From GWE2-42-39 sp963662895 (GTDB lineage Bacteria > Bacteroidota > Bacteroidia > Bacteroidales > Prolixibacteraceae), in assembly GCA_963662895.1 (NCBI GenBank), contig OY759982.1:3720001-3784000 (forward strand): 64,000 nucleotides of DNA, given 5' to 3'. Under the pieces are notes generated by a model, which saw only the letters and a list, made by a program, of their open reading frames with translations, was not told the DNA's origin and ran no database searches. A program made the position numbers and the translations under genes. Shown piece by piece: positions 9,014 to 16,602 of the stretch. The first letter of the stretch is position 1. Every line of letters begins with the position of its first letter.

Positions 9014-9044
9014 TTGTACATGATCTCATACTTCCGTAATTTTG
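9014..9044 (+). promoter_or_regulatory. Promoter of ispE
   Basis: TTG (9014-9016), a 20-base spacer, then TAATTTTG (9037-9044), a perfect match to the Bacteroidota TTG/TAnnTTTG promoter. Transcription should start near 9050, leaving a short leader before the ATG at 9066. Confidence 0.65.
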
Positions 9045-9065
9045 ATTTACTTTAAAATTTACAAA

Positions 9066-9878
9066 ATGATTGGATTTCCCAATGCCAAAATAAATATAGG
9101 GTTAAATATCACCGGAAAACGAAGCGATGGTTTTCATAATCTGGAAACGATACTATATCCTGTAACTCTCACCGATGCACTTGAATTTGCAGAAGCCGGT
9201 TCTGTAAAAATTGAGACGACCGGACTGCCCATCGACGGGCCCCCGGAGCAAAACCTCGCATTAAAGGCATATCGTCTGTTGAAAGAACAATACGACCTTC
9301 CGCCCATTCATATCCATCTTCATAAAAATATACCGATGGGTGCAGGACTTGGAGGCGGATCAGCAGATGGCGCTTTTATGCTGAAAATGTTAAACGATCA
9401 CTTCAATCTGAATTTATTGAATGAAGAACTTGAAAAATATGCTGCGCAACTGGGTAGCGATTGCGCCTTTTTTATTGAGAACATACCGGTTTATGCACGG
9501 GGCAAAGGTGATTTACTGGAGCCGGTAGTCCTCCGCTTTTCCGAGCTCTATATCTTACTAATAAAGCCACCTTTTGGAATTTCGACAAAAGAAGCATACG
9601 ACATTACGGCCCCGCAAAAAAACCGTATTTCATTGAAAGCTCTGGTTAACTTTCCAATCAGCCAGTGGAAGCAGAATATAAAAAATCAATTTGAAAAAAC
9701 ACTTTTCATCAACTATCCTGAAATAGCCGGTATTAAAGAAAAGCTTTATAATATGGGTGCTGTTTATGCTTCGATGACCGGTAGCGGTTCAGCAGTTTAT
9801 GGCTTATTCCGCTCTAATCCTGAACGCTTTATTTCACATTTTCCTCCTGAATATTTCTCGTTTACGTCCCGTTGCTAA
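9066..9878 (+). CDS. ispE: 4-diphosphocytidyl-2-C-methyl-D-erythritol kinase
   Basis: About 270 residues from the ATG at 9066. It phosphorylates CDP-methylerythritol in the MEP route to isoprenoids. Signatures are the N-terminal PNAKINIGLNI, the DGFHNLETI segment, the GHMP-kinase ATP loop PMGAGLGGGSADGAF and the C-terminal MTGSGSAVYGLF. The start at 9066 is supported by the promoter at 9014-9044, which lies on top of the longer alternative start at 9042. It stands alone after a long repeat-rich spacer. Confidence 0.93.
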   Translation: MIGFPNAKINIGLNITGKRSDGFHNLETILYPVTLTDALEFAEAGSVKIETTGLPIDGPPEQNLALKAYRLLKEQYDLPPIHIHLHKNIPMGAGLGGGSADGAFMLKMLNDHFNLNLLNEELEKYAAQLGSDCAFFIENIPVYARGKGDLLEPVVLRFSELYILLIKPPFGISTKEAYDITAPQKNRISLKALVNFPISQWKQNIKNQFEKTLFINYPEIAGIKEKLYNMGAVYASMTGSGSAVYGLFRSNPERFISHFPPEYFSFTSRC

Positions 9879-10002
9879 CCCAAATTAAAACCTTTTTTTA
9901 AAACAATATTCACATATATTAACAAGGAGGCTTGTAACTTTTTGTTGTCTGTGTAGTCTTAAATAATAGAAAACAGAAAATAAACAAGTTATACTCAAAG
10001 TC

Positions 10003-10272
10003 ATGAAAAAAACAATTATTTTATTGGCAGGAATTTTTATCCTATGTTTATCAGGCTTAATTGCCCAAAGTGCAGCCATTGAAAGAAGTACTTTTAACAA
10101 TGCACTGTTAATCCAGGAAAATGATCCGGATTTAAATATAGAAAAATGGATGGTAAACAGTAAATACTGGGACTGGGCAACATCTGATAATAATGCAGCT
10201 TCAATTGCTGAAGAAAACGACGAAGCGCTGGAACTGGAAAACTGGATGACACAAAATTGTTACTGGAATTAG
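10003..10272 (+). CDS. Small secreted protein with two E-x-W-M repeats
   Basis: An 89-residue protein with a clear signal peptide (MKKTIILLAGIFILCLSGLIAQ). The mature part contains two copies of one motif 32 residues apart: EN-D-x-x-L-x-I-E-x-W-M-x4-Y-W at residues 39-56 and the same pattern at 71-88. The second repeat ends the protein almost exactly (CYWN). No enzyme fold is recognised and the function is unknown; similar short Trp-Met proteins may exist in other Bacteroidota (inference). A good terminator follows at 10310-10337, so it is a single-gene transcript. Confidence 0.75.
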   Translation: MKKTIILLAGIFILCLSGLIAQSAAIERSTFNNALLIQENDPDLNIEKWMVNSKYWDWATSDNNAASIAEENDEALELENWMTQNCYWN

Positions 10273-10309
10273 CAAGGAGAGAATAAGTTTTAGTTTAGTT
10301 AGTAAATTT

Positions 10310-10337
10310 AAGAAGGGGCTTAATGTCCCTTCTTTTT
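10310..10337 (+). terminator. Rho-independent terminator after the small secreted protein
   Basis: AAGAAGGG (10310-10317), loop, CCCTTCTT (10327-10334), then a T-run to 10337. It ends the transcript of the 89-residue protein and lies just before the convergent murF-alr stop at 10350. Confidence 0.75.
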
Positions 10338-10349
10338 ATTCATCAAAGC

Positions 10350-12818
10350 TTATTCCTGAATATACACCCGTTTTACGCGCTGCGAAATACCGGTCAGTAC
10401 TTCGTAAGGGATCGTTTCCATCCAACGGGCCACATCAGTCAGCTTTACGCGATCGCCAATCAGTTCCACTTCATCACCTTCCTGTACATTCAACCCGGTC
10501 ACATCAATCATACACATATCCATGCAAACATTTCCGATCAGCGAGGCAAAATGGCCGCGAACAAACACTCTCCCGACCCCGTTGCCCAGACGCCGGTGGT
10601 ACCCGTCGGCATAACCTACAGGAAGTATTGCAATCTCCGAATCCCGGTTTATTTTTCCTTTGCGTCCATATCCTACTGTTTCACCTGCCCGTACTTTTCT
10701 TACCTGCGAAACGGTGGTTTTTAAACATCCGATCGTTTGGATGCCTTTGTTTTGTATAGCACTTACCCCGTACAAACCAATTCCCAGCCTCACCATTTCA
10801 AACTGGCAGGAAGGGAACCGCTCGATACCGGCAGAATTTAATAAATGCCGTAATATTCTGTATCTCAAACTTTCAGTAATAATTGATGACAACTTTTTAA
10901 ACCGTTCTATTTGCGACATAGTAAAATCATCGTGTACATTTTCATCGGATGCAGCCAGATGCGAGAATACCGAAGCTACCAACAATTGGTTATTTACAGA
11001 AAGAGCCTGTACAAGCTCACAAATCTCCTCTTCCGAAGAAAAACCGAGCCGGTTCATCCCGGTTTCCAGCTTGATATGAACGGGATAATAAGTAGTGGCA
11101 TTCCGTTCCACTGCAGCAGCAAACCGCCGGTATAAGCCAGGCGAATAAATATTGGGTTCGAGCCGGAACTCGATCATGCTCTCGAAACTGTGTTCCTCGG
11201 GGTTCATCACTACGATTGGCAATTCAATACCCGCTTTACGCAGTTCGATACCTTCGTCTGCCACGGCCACGGCCAGGTAATCGACCTGCTGGAATTGCAG
11301 TACGCGTGCTATTTCAGAACTCCCGCTACCATATGAGAAAGCTTTTACCATCACCATGATCCTGGTATCGGGCCGAAGTTGCGATTTAAAAATATTCAGG
11401 TTGTCGACTAAGCGGTTCAAATTGATTTCCAATATGGTCTGGTGGTATTTTTTCTGAAGTACCGACGAAATCCGTTCGAAATGAAACGGACGGGCACCTT
11501 TCAGCAAAATAATTTCTTCTTTAAAAGACAAAGGCTCAAAATTCTGAAGAAAAGCATCCGTACTTTCATAGAAACTGCTATTGATCGTAAAACAGTTTTT
11601 ATGTGCTGATATTTCCGGCCCGATGCCAATCATCCGGTCTGTTTTACTGGCCACCAGCAAACGGTTCACTTCCTTATAGAGATTTTCCAATTGTTTCCCC
11701 GACTGCTGAATATCCGACAAAATAAGGCTTTTCTTTTTTACGGAAAGCACATTCTGCTGCAATTGAAAATTAAGCGCGATAGACAGCGAATTAATATCCG
11801 AATTATAATAGTCGTTTATCAGCCTGCATTGGTTGATGCCTTCTTTCATTTCCAGGCGCATGGCAACCGGTTTCAAGGCAGATACCAACTGCAAAGTCTC
11901 ATCAGAAAGCCATCCCTGCGAAGCCGCAAAAACCAGGCAGTGTGCCACATTTTCGATACTGGCAGCATCGTTAAAATGGATCCGGCACTGGTATTTTTTA
12001 TTCTGAAAAGAAAACTGAAAAACAGTCCCTTCCGGCTTTTTTTCAGTTTGAATAAAAATCGTTGCCGATTGCTCCGAGAATGACCAGCCAACCAGCTTTT
12101 TGTGATGAAACCGTTTTTCGATCATTGAAGCAGGCAAGGCCTGATCACAGCTGTAAATAATGGTTTCAGCCGTTTCAAAAAGGTCGAGTTTCTGCGCGAT
12201 CTTTTCCTCCATGCTACTGAAATTTTCCTGGTGTGCTTCCCCTATGTTGGTAAAAACACCTACTGTTGGGCTAATAATTTCAGCTAACCTTTGCATTTCC
12301 CCGGGTTTGGAGATACCCGCCTCAAAAATGGCAAGTCCGTAATTTTCTTTCATCAGCCAGACAGACAAAGGTACCCCCACCTGCGAATTGTAACTCTTCG
12401 GATTCCTGACGATGTTCATTTGCCGGCGCAACAACTCGTACAGCCACTCTTTCACAATGGTTTTCCCGTTACTTCCGGTAATTCCAATCACCGGATAATA
12501 ATATTGTTCACGGTTCCATCGTGCCACCTTTTGCAAGGCTCTTAGTGTATCTGGAACCTCGATAAAGCATATATTCTGATACTTTTCCTGGTCTTTTCCG
12601 ATCGAAGAAACAACAAAAGTTTTTACTCCTTTACGAATTAAAGCAGAAATATATTTGTGCCCGTCATTTCGTTCGCCAATCAAAGCGAAGAAACAAGTTT
12701 CTGAAGGATCGGTAATGGTACGGCTGTCGATAGAAACCGAAGAAACCATACTGTTTCCCGCGCCAATAAGTTTCCCCTCCAAAACAGCACTTAATTGTTG
12801 TTGGCTAATCCGGGGCAT
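10350..12818 (-). CDS. murF-alr: Bifunctional MurF ligase / alanine racemase
   Basis: About 822 residues from the ATG at 12818. The first half is a Mur ligase that adds D-Ala-D-Ala to the UDP-MurNAc tripeptide, with the ATP loop GITGSNGKT near residue 110 and NPKSYNSQVGVPLS after it. From about residue 457 (LEINLNRLVDNLN) it becomes a PLP-dependent alanine racemase, with the PLP lysine in VMVKAFSYGSG near residue 489 and MVRLGIGLYG further on. This fusion, which makes D-alanine and uses it in the same chain, is typical of Bacteroidota. In the MurF half the lid region is diverged. The start overlaps the tdk stop by one base (TGATG), so translation is probably coupled. A longer start at 12851 lies inside tdk and is unlikely. 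Confidence 0.94.
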   Translation of the reverse strand: MPRISQQQLSAVLEGKLIGAGNSMVSSVSIDSRTITDPSETCFFALIGERNDGHKYISALIRKGVKTFVVSSIGKDQEKYQNICFIEVPDTLRALQKVARWNREQYYYPVIGITGSNGKTIVKEWLYELLRRQMNIVRNPKSYNSQVGVPLSVWLMKENYGLAIFEAGISKPGEMQRLAEIISPTVGVFTNIGEAHQENFSSMEEKIAQKLDLFETAETIIYSCDQALPASMIEKRFHHKKLVGWSFSEQSATIFIQTEKKPEGTVFQFSFQNKKYQCRIHFNDAASIENVAHCLVFAASQGWLSDETLQLVSALKPVAMRLEMKEGINQCRLINDYYNSDINSLSIALNFQLQQNVLSVKKKSLILSDIQQSGKQLENLYKEVNRLLVASKTDRMIGIGPEISAHKNCFTINSSFYESTDAFLQNFEPLSFKEEIILLKGARPFHFERISSVLQKKYHQTILEINLNRLVDNLNIFKSQLRPDTRIMVMVKAFSYGSGSSEIARVLQFQQVDYLAVAVADEGIELRKAGIELPIVVMNPEEHSFESMIEFRLEPNIYSPGLYRRFAAAVERNATTYYPVHIKLETGMNRLGFSSEEEICELVQALSVNNQLLVASVFSHLAASDENVHDDFTMSQIERFKKLSSIITESLRYRILRHLLNSAGIERFPSCQFEMVRLGIGLYGVSAIQNKGIQTIGCLKTTVSQVRKVRAGETVGYGRKGKINRDSEIAILPVGYADGYHRRLGNGVGRVFVRGHFASLIGNVCMDMCMIDVTGLNVQEGDEVELIGDRVKLTDVARWMETIPYEVLTGISQRVKRVYIQE

Positions 12819-13393
12819 CAGGAATTTACTTTGATATAACAATCGCGGCAAAGCGGTTCGTACTCTTCTCTTTCGCCCAGCAACACCAGTTTTTCGTTTT
12901 TGCCCAGCCGATGCGAGAACTGGGCAACGCTACCGCAACGCATGCAAATAGCATGTACTTTGGTTACATAATCGGCAATAGCCATCAATCCGGGAATAGG
13001 GCCAAACGGCTTTCCTTTAAAATCCATGTCAAGTCCGGCCACAATTACACGGATTCCCATTTCGGCCAGACGGTTACAAACATCAATCAGGCCATTGTCG
13101 AAGAATTGTGCCTCATCAATCCCGACCACATCTACATCGCTGCTGAGCAATAAAATGTTAGCCGAATTTTCAACCGGAGTGCTCAAAATAGTATTTTCGT
13201 CGTGTGAAACGACTTCTGCTTCCGAATAACGGGCATCAACACGGGGCTTGAATATTTCGACCCGCATTTTTGCAATCTTAGCCCGTCGCAACCGCCGAAT
13301 CAGTTCTTCTGTTTTCCCTGAAAACATCGATCCGGAAATCACCTCGATGCTGCCTGTCTTTTTTTGTTTGTGCGTATCCCTTTCAATAAACAT
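12818..13393 (-). CDS. tdk: Thymidine kinase
   Basis: About 191 residues from the ATG at 13393 (a longer frame runs to 13462). It phosphorylates thymidine in the salvage pathway. Visible are the P-loop GSMFSGKTEEL, the DEAQFFD Walker B region, and zinc-binding cysteine pairs (CMRCG and CRDC) of type II thymidine kinases. The start at 13393 gives the usual family N-terminus, a short polar leader before GSIEVISGSMFSGKT. It is followed directly by murF-alr with a one-base overlap. Confidence 0.93.
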   Translation of the reverse strand: MFIERDTHKQKKTGSIEVISGSMFSGKTEELIRRLRRAKIAKMRVEIFKPRVDARYSEAEVVSHDENTILSTPVENSANILLLSSDVDVVGIDEAQFFDNGLIDVCNRLAEMGIRVIVAGLDMDFKGKPFGPIPGLMAIADYVTKVHAICMRCGSVAQFSHRLGKNEKLVLLGEREEYEPLCRDCYIKVNS

Positions 13394-13528
13394 TATCAGT
13401 CCAGATGCTAAAGATTTTCGTACTTTTACATGGTCGTGAAATTCCGTTAACGGAACAACCAACAGGTAAATTTAGCTGATTAGACCGAAAAACGAACAAT
13501 AAATTACCGGGTAAATTGTTATAAAAAA

Positions 13529-14326
13529 ATGAACAAGGAAAAACTGATCGATATTATCCTGAAAGACATCGGGGAACTGAAAGAAATTTCTGAAGAAATA
13601 AAAAAAACGGGCATCAACACGAAACTGGAAACCGACATTGCCTTTTCAAAGGCTAATCTGATATTGCAGGAATTTCAATTACTGAAGGAAAAGTATTCTG
13701 AAAATATCACGGCCACTACCATGGAAGAAACAGACATTGTTGCTACCGGAAAAATGATCATCGGAAAAGCAGAAAAGAAAATTGAGGAACCAATAGCCAC
13801 CTTTCAGAGGGAAGAACAGGATGAAGAGATGGCAGATGTCCCCCAGGAAATAGCTAACGACCCCGATGATCCTGAAGAAGATTATCCGGAAAATGAAGAT
13901 TTCGAGAAAAACGATGATGGGAATGAAACTGTAGAAGATACGGAAAACGATGATAAGGATGATTTTGAAGAGGAGGAAGAAGAAAGAACCAGTATCTCTC
14001 ACATAGAGAAAAAAACGGTCGGAGAAAATTTCCATATAAAAAAATCGCTGAACGATATGCTGGAAAAAAATAATACACTTGATCAAAAGATCGCACACAG
14101 TCCGATTGCCAATCTTCAGTCAGCTATTGGAATTAACGACCGTTTCCTTTTTATCAGGGAAATGTTCAATAACGATGCAGCACTTTATTCGGAAGCTGTC
14201 AGACAAATTGACCAATGCGAAAATATCAAACAGGCAGTCAATTACCTGAGTTCGAATTTCAAAATAAAAAAGACGGAGACCAGCCTGAAATTTGTAGAGC
14301 AGATCAGACGCCGTTTTGCAAAATAA
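13529..14326 (+). CDS. Hypothetical protein with acidic linker and conserved C-terminal helix
   Basis: A 265-residue soluble protein of unknown function. The N-terminal ~65 residues look helical. A long linker rich in Glu, Asp and Asn follows (about residues 95-155), then a C-terminal domain with INDRFLFIREMFNNDAALYSEAV and ENIKQAVNYLSS. I believe this C-terminal pattern recurs in hypothetical proteins of Bacteroidota, but I cannot name a family. There is no signal peptide. It overlaps the 5' end of the rsmI frame, so it is probably co-transcribed with it. Confidence 0.7.
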   Translation: MNKEKLIDIILKDIGELKEISEEIKKTGINTKLETDIAFSKANLILQEFQLLKEKYSENITATTMEETDIVATGKMIIGKAEKKIEEPIATFQREEQDEEMADVPQEIANDPDDPEEDYPENEDFEKNDDGNETVEDTENDDKDDFEEEEEERTSISHIEKKTVGENFHIKKSLNDMLEKNNTLDQKIAHSPIANLQSAIGINDRFLFIREMFNNDAALYSEAVRQIDQCENIKQAVNYLSSNFKIKKTETSLKFVEQIRRRFAK

Positions 14327-14333
14327 ACCGGAA

Positions 14334-15026
14334 ATGGGAAAGTTTTACCTTGTACCAACCCCTGTCGGAAACCTGGAAGATATGACCCTCAGGGCGATCC
14401 GTATTCTGAAGGAGGTTTCGCTTATCCTAGCTGAAGATACACGAACATCGGCCAAGCTGATGCACCACTTTGAGATAAAAACCCGCTTGCAATCGCACCA
14501 TAAATTCAACGAACATCAGACTGTTGAAGGTATTGCAGAACGTATCCTGTCAGGCGAAAACATCGCACTGATCACAGATGCAGGTACACCCGGTATCAGC
14601 GATCCCGGTTTTTTACTGGTACGCACCTGCCTTGAAAAAGGGGTGGAAGTAGAATGCCTTCCCGGGGCAACAGCCCTGATACCAGCACTGGTAAATTCAG
14701 GTTTCCCGACCGACAAATTTGTTTTTGAAGGTTTTCTTCCGCAAAAAAAAGGACGGCAAAAACGTATTTCGGAATTAGCCGGAGAAACCCGCACCATGAT
14801 CTTTTACGAATCGCCTTACCGGCTGGTAAAGTGCCTTCAGCAATTTGCCGAATCGTGGGGAAGCGACCGCAGGGCATCTGTTTCGCGCGAACTGAGCAAA
14901 CTGCACGAAGAAAATAAAAGGGGCACATTGAATGAACTGATCGAATATTTCGGTGAAAAGCAGGTAAAAGGCGAAATTGTAATCGTGGTGGAAGGAATTA
15001 CAAAGGAAAAAATTAATGCCAATTAA
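14334..15026 (+). CDS. rsmI: 16S rRNA 2'-O-ribose C1402 methyltransferase
   Basis: About 230 residues from the ATG at 14334. It methylates the 2'-OH of C1402 in 16S rRNA. Family signatures are YLVPTPVGNLEDMTLRAI at the N-terminus, LILAEDTRTSAKLMHHF, LITDAGTPGISDPG and LPGATALIPALV, all part of the SAM-binding tetrapyrrole-methylase fold. The ATG at 14334 sits 8 bases past the end of the upstream acidic protein gene; the longer frame from 14316 would overlap it. The length is slightly shorter than E. coli RsmI, as it lacks the C-terminal extension. Confidence 0.92.
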   Translation: MGKFYLVPTPVGNLEDMTLRAIRILKEVSLILAEDTRTSAKLMHHFEIKTRLQSHHKFNEHQTVEGIAERILSGENIALITDAGTPGISDPGFLLVRTCLEKGVEVECLPGATALIPALVNSGFPTDKFVFEGFLPQKKGRQKRISELAGETRTMIFYESPYRLVKCLQQFAESWGSDRRASVSRELSKLHEENKRGTLNELIEYFGEKQVKGEIVIVVEGITKEKINAN

Positions 15027-15116
15027 TCCCATTAAAACCGGTTCTTCCAGCAGATGGCAATGGCCTACAAATCAGTTACAGCACGTATAAATCCCCCGGA
15101 TGCTAAGTAATTAAAT

Positions 15117-15147
15117 TTTGAGATTGGAAACTTATAAGTTACCTTTA
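15117..15147 (+). promoter_or_regulatory. Promoter of the toxin-antitoxin operon, probably giving a leaderless mRNA
   Basis: TTTG (15117-15120), exactly 19 bases, then TACCTTTA (15140-15147), one base from TAnnTTTG. The toxin ATG is at 15152, so transcription should begin at or very near the start codon. Confidence 0.55.
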
Positions 15148-15151
15148 CAGC

Positions 15152-15526
15152 ATGGAAAAAGTTAGAGAGGTAATTGCATATCGGAATTATTTTGAAGATT
15201 TTCTCAAGAAGCAACCTGTTAAAATTCAGAACAAAATATACAAAGTGATTGAAATTATTGAATCATATGAAAAAATTCCGAGTCAATACCTTAAATACAT
15301 TTCGGGAACACCCGGACTTTTTGAAGCAAGAATAAAATTAGGTTCAAACATTTGGAGAGTATTCTGCTTTTTTGATGAGGGAAAACTTGTAATTCTATTG
15401 AACGGATTTCAAAAGAAAACTCAAAAAACTCCTAAAAAAGAGATTGAAAGAGCTACTCGATTGATGTATGAATACTACACAGAAAAACAAAAGGAGAAGA
15501 AAAATGAATACAACAAATTGGTCTGA
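15152..15526 (+). CDS. HigB/RelE-type toxin (type II toxin-antitoxin, Gp49-like)
   Basis: A 124-residue basic protein of the RelE superfamily in its HigB/Gp49-like branch. Typical segments are EDFLKKQPVKIQNKIYKVIEIIES, the strand pair LFEARIKLGSNIWRVFCFFDEGKLVILLNGFQKKTQKTP, and a helical C-terminus. Such toxins cleave mRNA in the ribosome, though the target here is not known. It is followed by an overlapping helix-turn-helix gene, the toxin-first order usual for HigBA. A promoter lies directly upstream. The pair sits between housekeeping genes, as expected for a mobile module. Confidence 0.83.
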   Translation: MEKVREVIAYRNYFEDFLKKQPVKIQNKIYKVIEIIESYEKIPSQYLKYISGTPGLFEARIKLGSNIWRVFCFFDEGKLVILLNGFQKKTQKTPKKEIERATRLMYEYYTEKQKEKKNEYNKLV

Positions 15527-15794
15527 AATTAAGGATAGAGTGTACGGAGAAAAAGGCACTGAAAGACGTGACGAATTAGAAAGAGAATTTGAAACTTTTC
15601 AAATCGGATTAAAGTTAAGAGAGGCACGAGAACAAAAAAATATGACTCAAAGTCAATTAGCCGAGAAATTAGAGAAAAAAAGGACTTACATTTCACGAGT
15701 GGAAAACAATGGAAGCAATTTGACATTAAAAACACTATTCGATATTGTTGAAAAAGGACTTGGAGGAAAAGTTAAAATCTCGATTGAAATTTAA
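15504..15794 (+). CDS. HigA-type helix-turn-helix antitoxin
   Basis: About 96 residues from the ATG at 15504, which has a Shine-Dalgarno-like AAGGAG 8 bases upstream (rare in this phylum, and it decides the start). It overlaps the toxin gene by 23 bases. The XRE-type helix-turn-helix is LREAREQKNMTQSQLAEKLEKKRTYISRVENNGSN, in the C-terminal half; the N-terminal half is helical and acidic and probably neutralises the toxin. The protein should also repress its own promoter at 15117-15147. Confidence 0.83.
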   Translation: MNTTNWSEIKDRVYGEKGTERRDELEREFETFQIGLKLREAREQKNMTQSQLAEKLEKKRTYISRVENNGSNLTLKTLFDIVEKGLGGKVKISIEI

Positions 15795-15849
15795 AAATAC
15801 GTGCTGTCGTTGAATAGATTTTCACCCGAGGGCTTAACTTCTTTCGACT

Positions 15850-16602
15850 ATGATAAAAACATACGACCATATTTTTTTCGACCTGGACCACACGCTTTGG
15901 GATTTCACTGCCAACTCAAGGCAGGCATTAAAACTAACGCTCGAAAAACATGACCTGCTGAAACAAATACCTTCGTTCGGTGAATTTGTAAAAGGATATG
16001 AAACGGTCAATGGAAAACTCTGGGAAGATTACAGAAAAAGGAAGATCAGTAAAAATTCACTAACCAGCCAACGTTTTTCCATGAGCCTGGAAGCATTTGA
16101 CATTTCGAATGCCAACTGCCAGGAACTAAACGATTGTTATTTACATTTCATGGCCGAACAAACCGGTCTCTATCCGGGGACCACAGAAACACTGAGCTAC
16201 CTGAAAAACAAAGGCTATCAGATGCACATTATCACCAACGGATTCCAGGAAGTACAGCTAAAAAAACTGAGGAACAGTGGTCTCCACAGGTTTATTTCAC
16301 GGGTATTTATTTCAGAAGTGGTACAATCGCCCAAACCTGAGCGGAAAATTTTTGAATATGCACTGAAGTCATGCAATGCAAAGAAAACCCGCAGCATTAT
16401 GGTTGGGGATAACTGGGAAGTGGACATCCTGGGGGCCCTGAATTTCGGCATCGACCAGGTAATGTTCCTGAACAACGGCCAAAATCCTGTCCCCGAAGAA
16501 ATCCGTCACCAGATAAATGGCATCATCCCCGGTTTTATTCAGCAAAAACGAAATAAAACGTATTTTACAGAAAAGCCGGAAGAACTTCAAACGCTGTTTT
16601 AG
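15850..16602 (+). CDS. YjjG-family HAD nucleotidase/phosphatase
   Basis: A 250-residue haloacid dehalogenase-type phosphatase. Motif I is FFDLDHTLWDF (nucleophile D), motif II is IITNGFQEVQ, and motif III/IV is SPKPERKIFEYAL with MVGDNWEVDILGA. These match the YjjG branch, which removes phosphate from noncanonical pyrimidine nucleotides. There is a standard cap insertion after motif I. Its stop overlaps by 4 bases the stop of the convergent rhaB gene (16599-16602). The stated substrate is family knowledge, not visible here. Confidence 0.87.
   Translation: MIKTYDHIFFDLDHTLWDFTANSRQALKLTLEKHDLLKQIPSFGEFVKGYETVNGKLWEDYRKRKISKNSLTSQRFSMSLEAFDISNANCQELNDCYLHFMAEQTGLYPGTTETLSYLKNKGYQMHIITNGFQEVQLKKLRNSGLHRFISRVFISEVVQSPKPERKIFEYALKSCNAKKTRSIMVGDNWEVDILGALNFGIDQVMFLNNGQNPVPEEIRHQINGIIPGFIQQKRNKTYFTEKPEELQTLF

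Larger units (their letters stand above)
8177..9065. other. Gene-free spacer between gcvP and ispE, rich in inverted repeats
   Basis: No convincing gene is seen in these 889 bases. The stretch contains an inverted pair of ~52 bp repeats (8242-8293 and 8403-8453), a set of nested inverted repeats (8637-8765), two direct copies of AGTTTTGCAGCAA (8895-8907 and 8938-8950), and the ispE promoter near its right end. Short open frames here (for example 8482-8664 and 8793-9011) have no recognisable protein content. Confidence 0.6.

Noticed and set aside
12819..12851. Longer start of murF-alr
   Set aside because: It lies within tdk; the internal ATG at 12818 overlaps the tdk stop by one base and gives the usual N-terminus.
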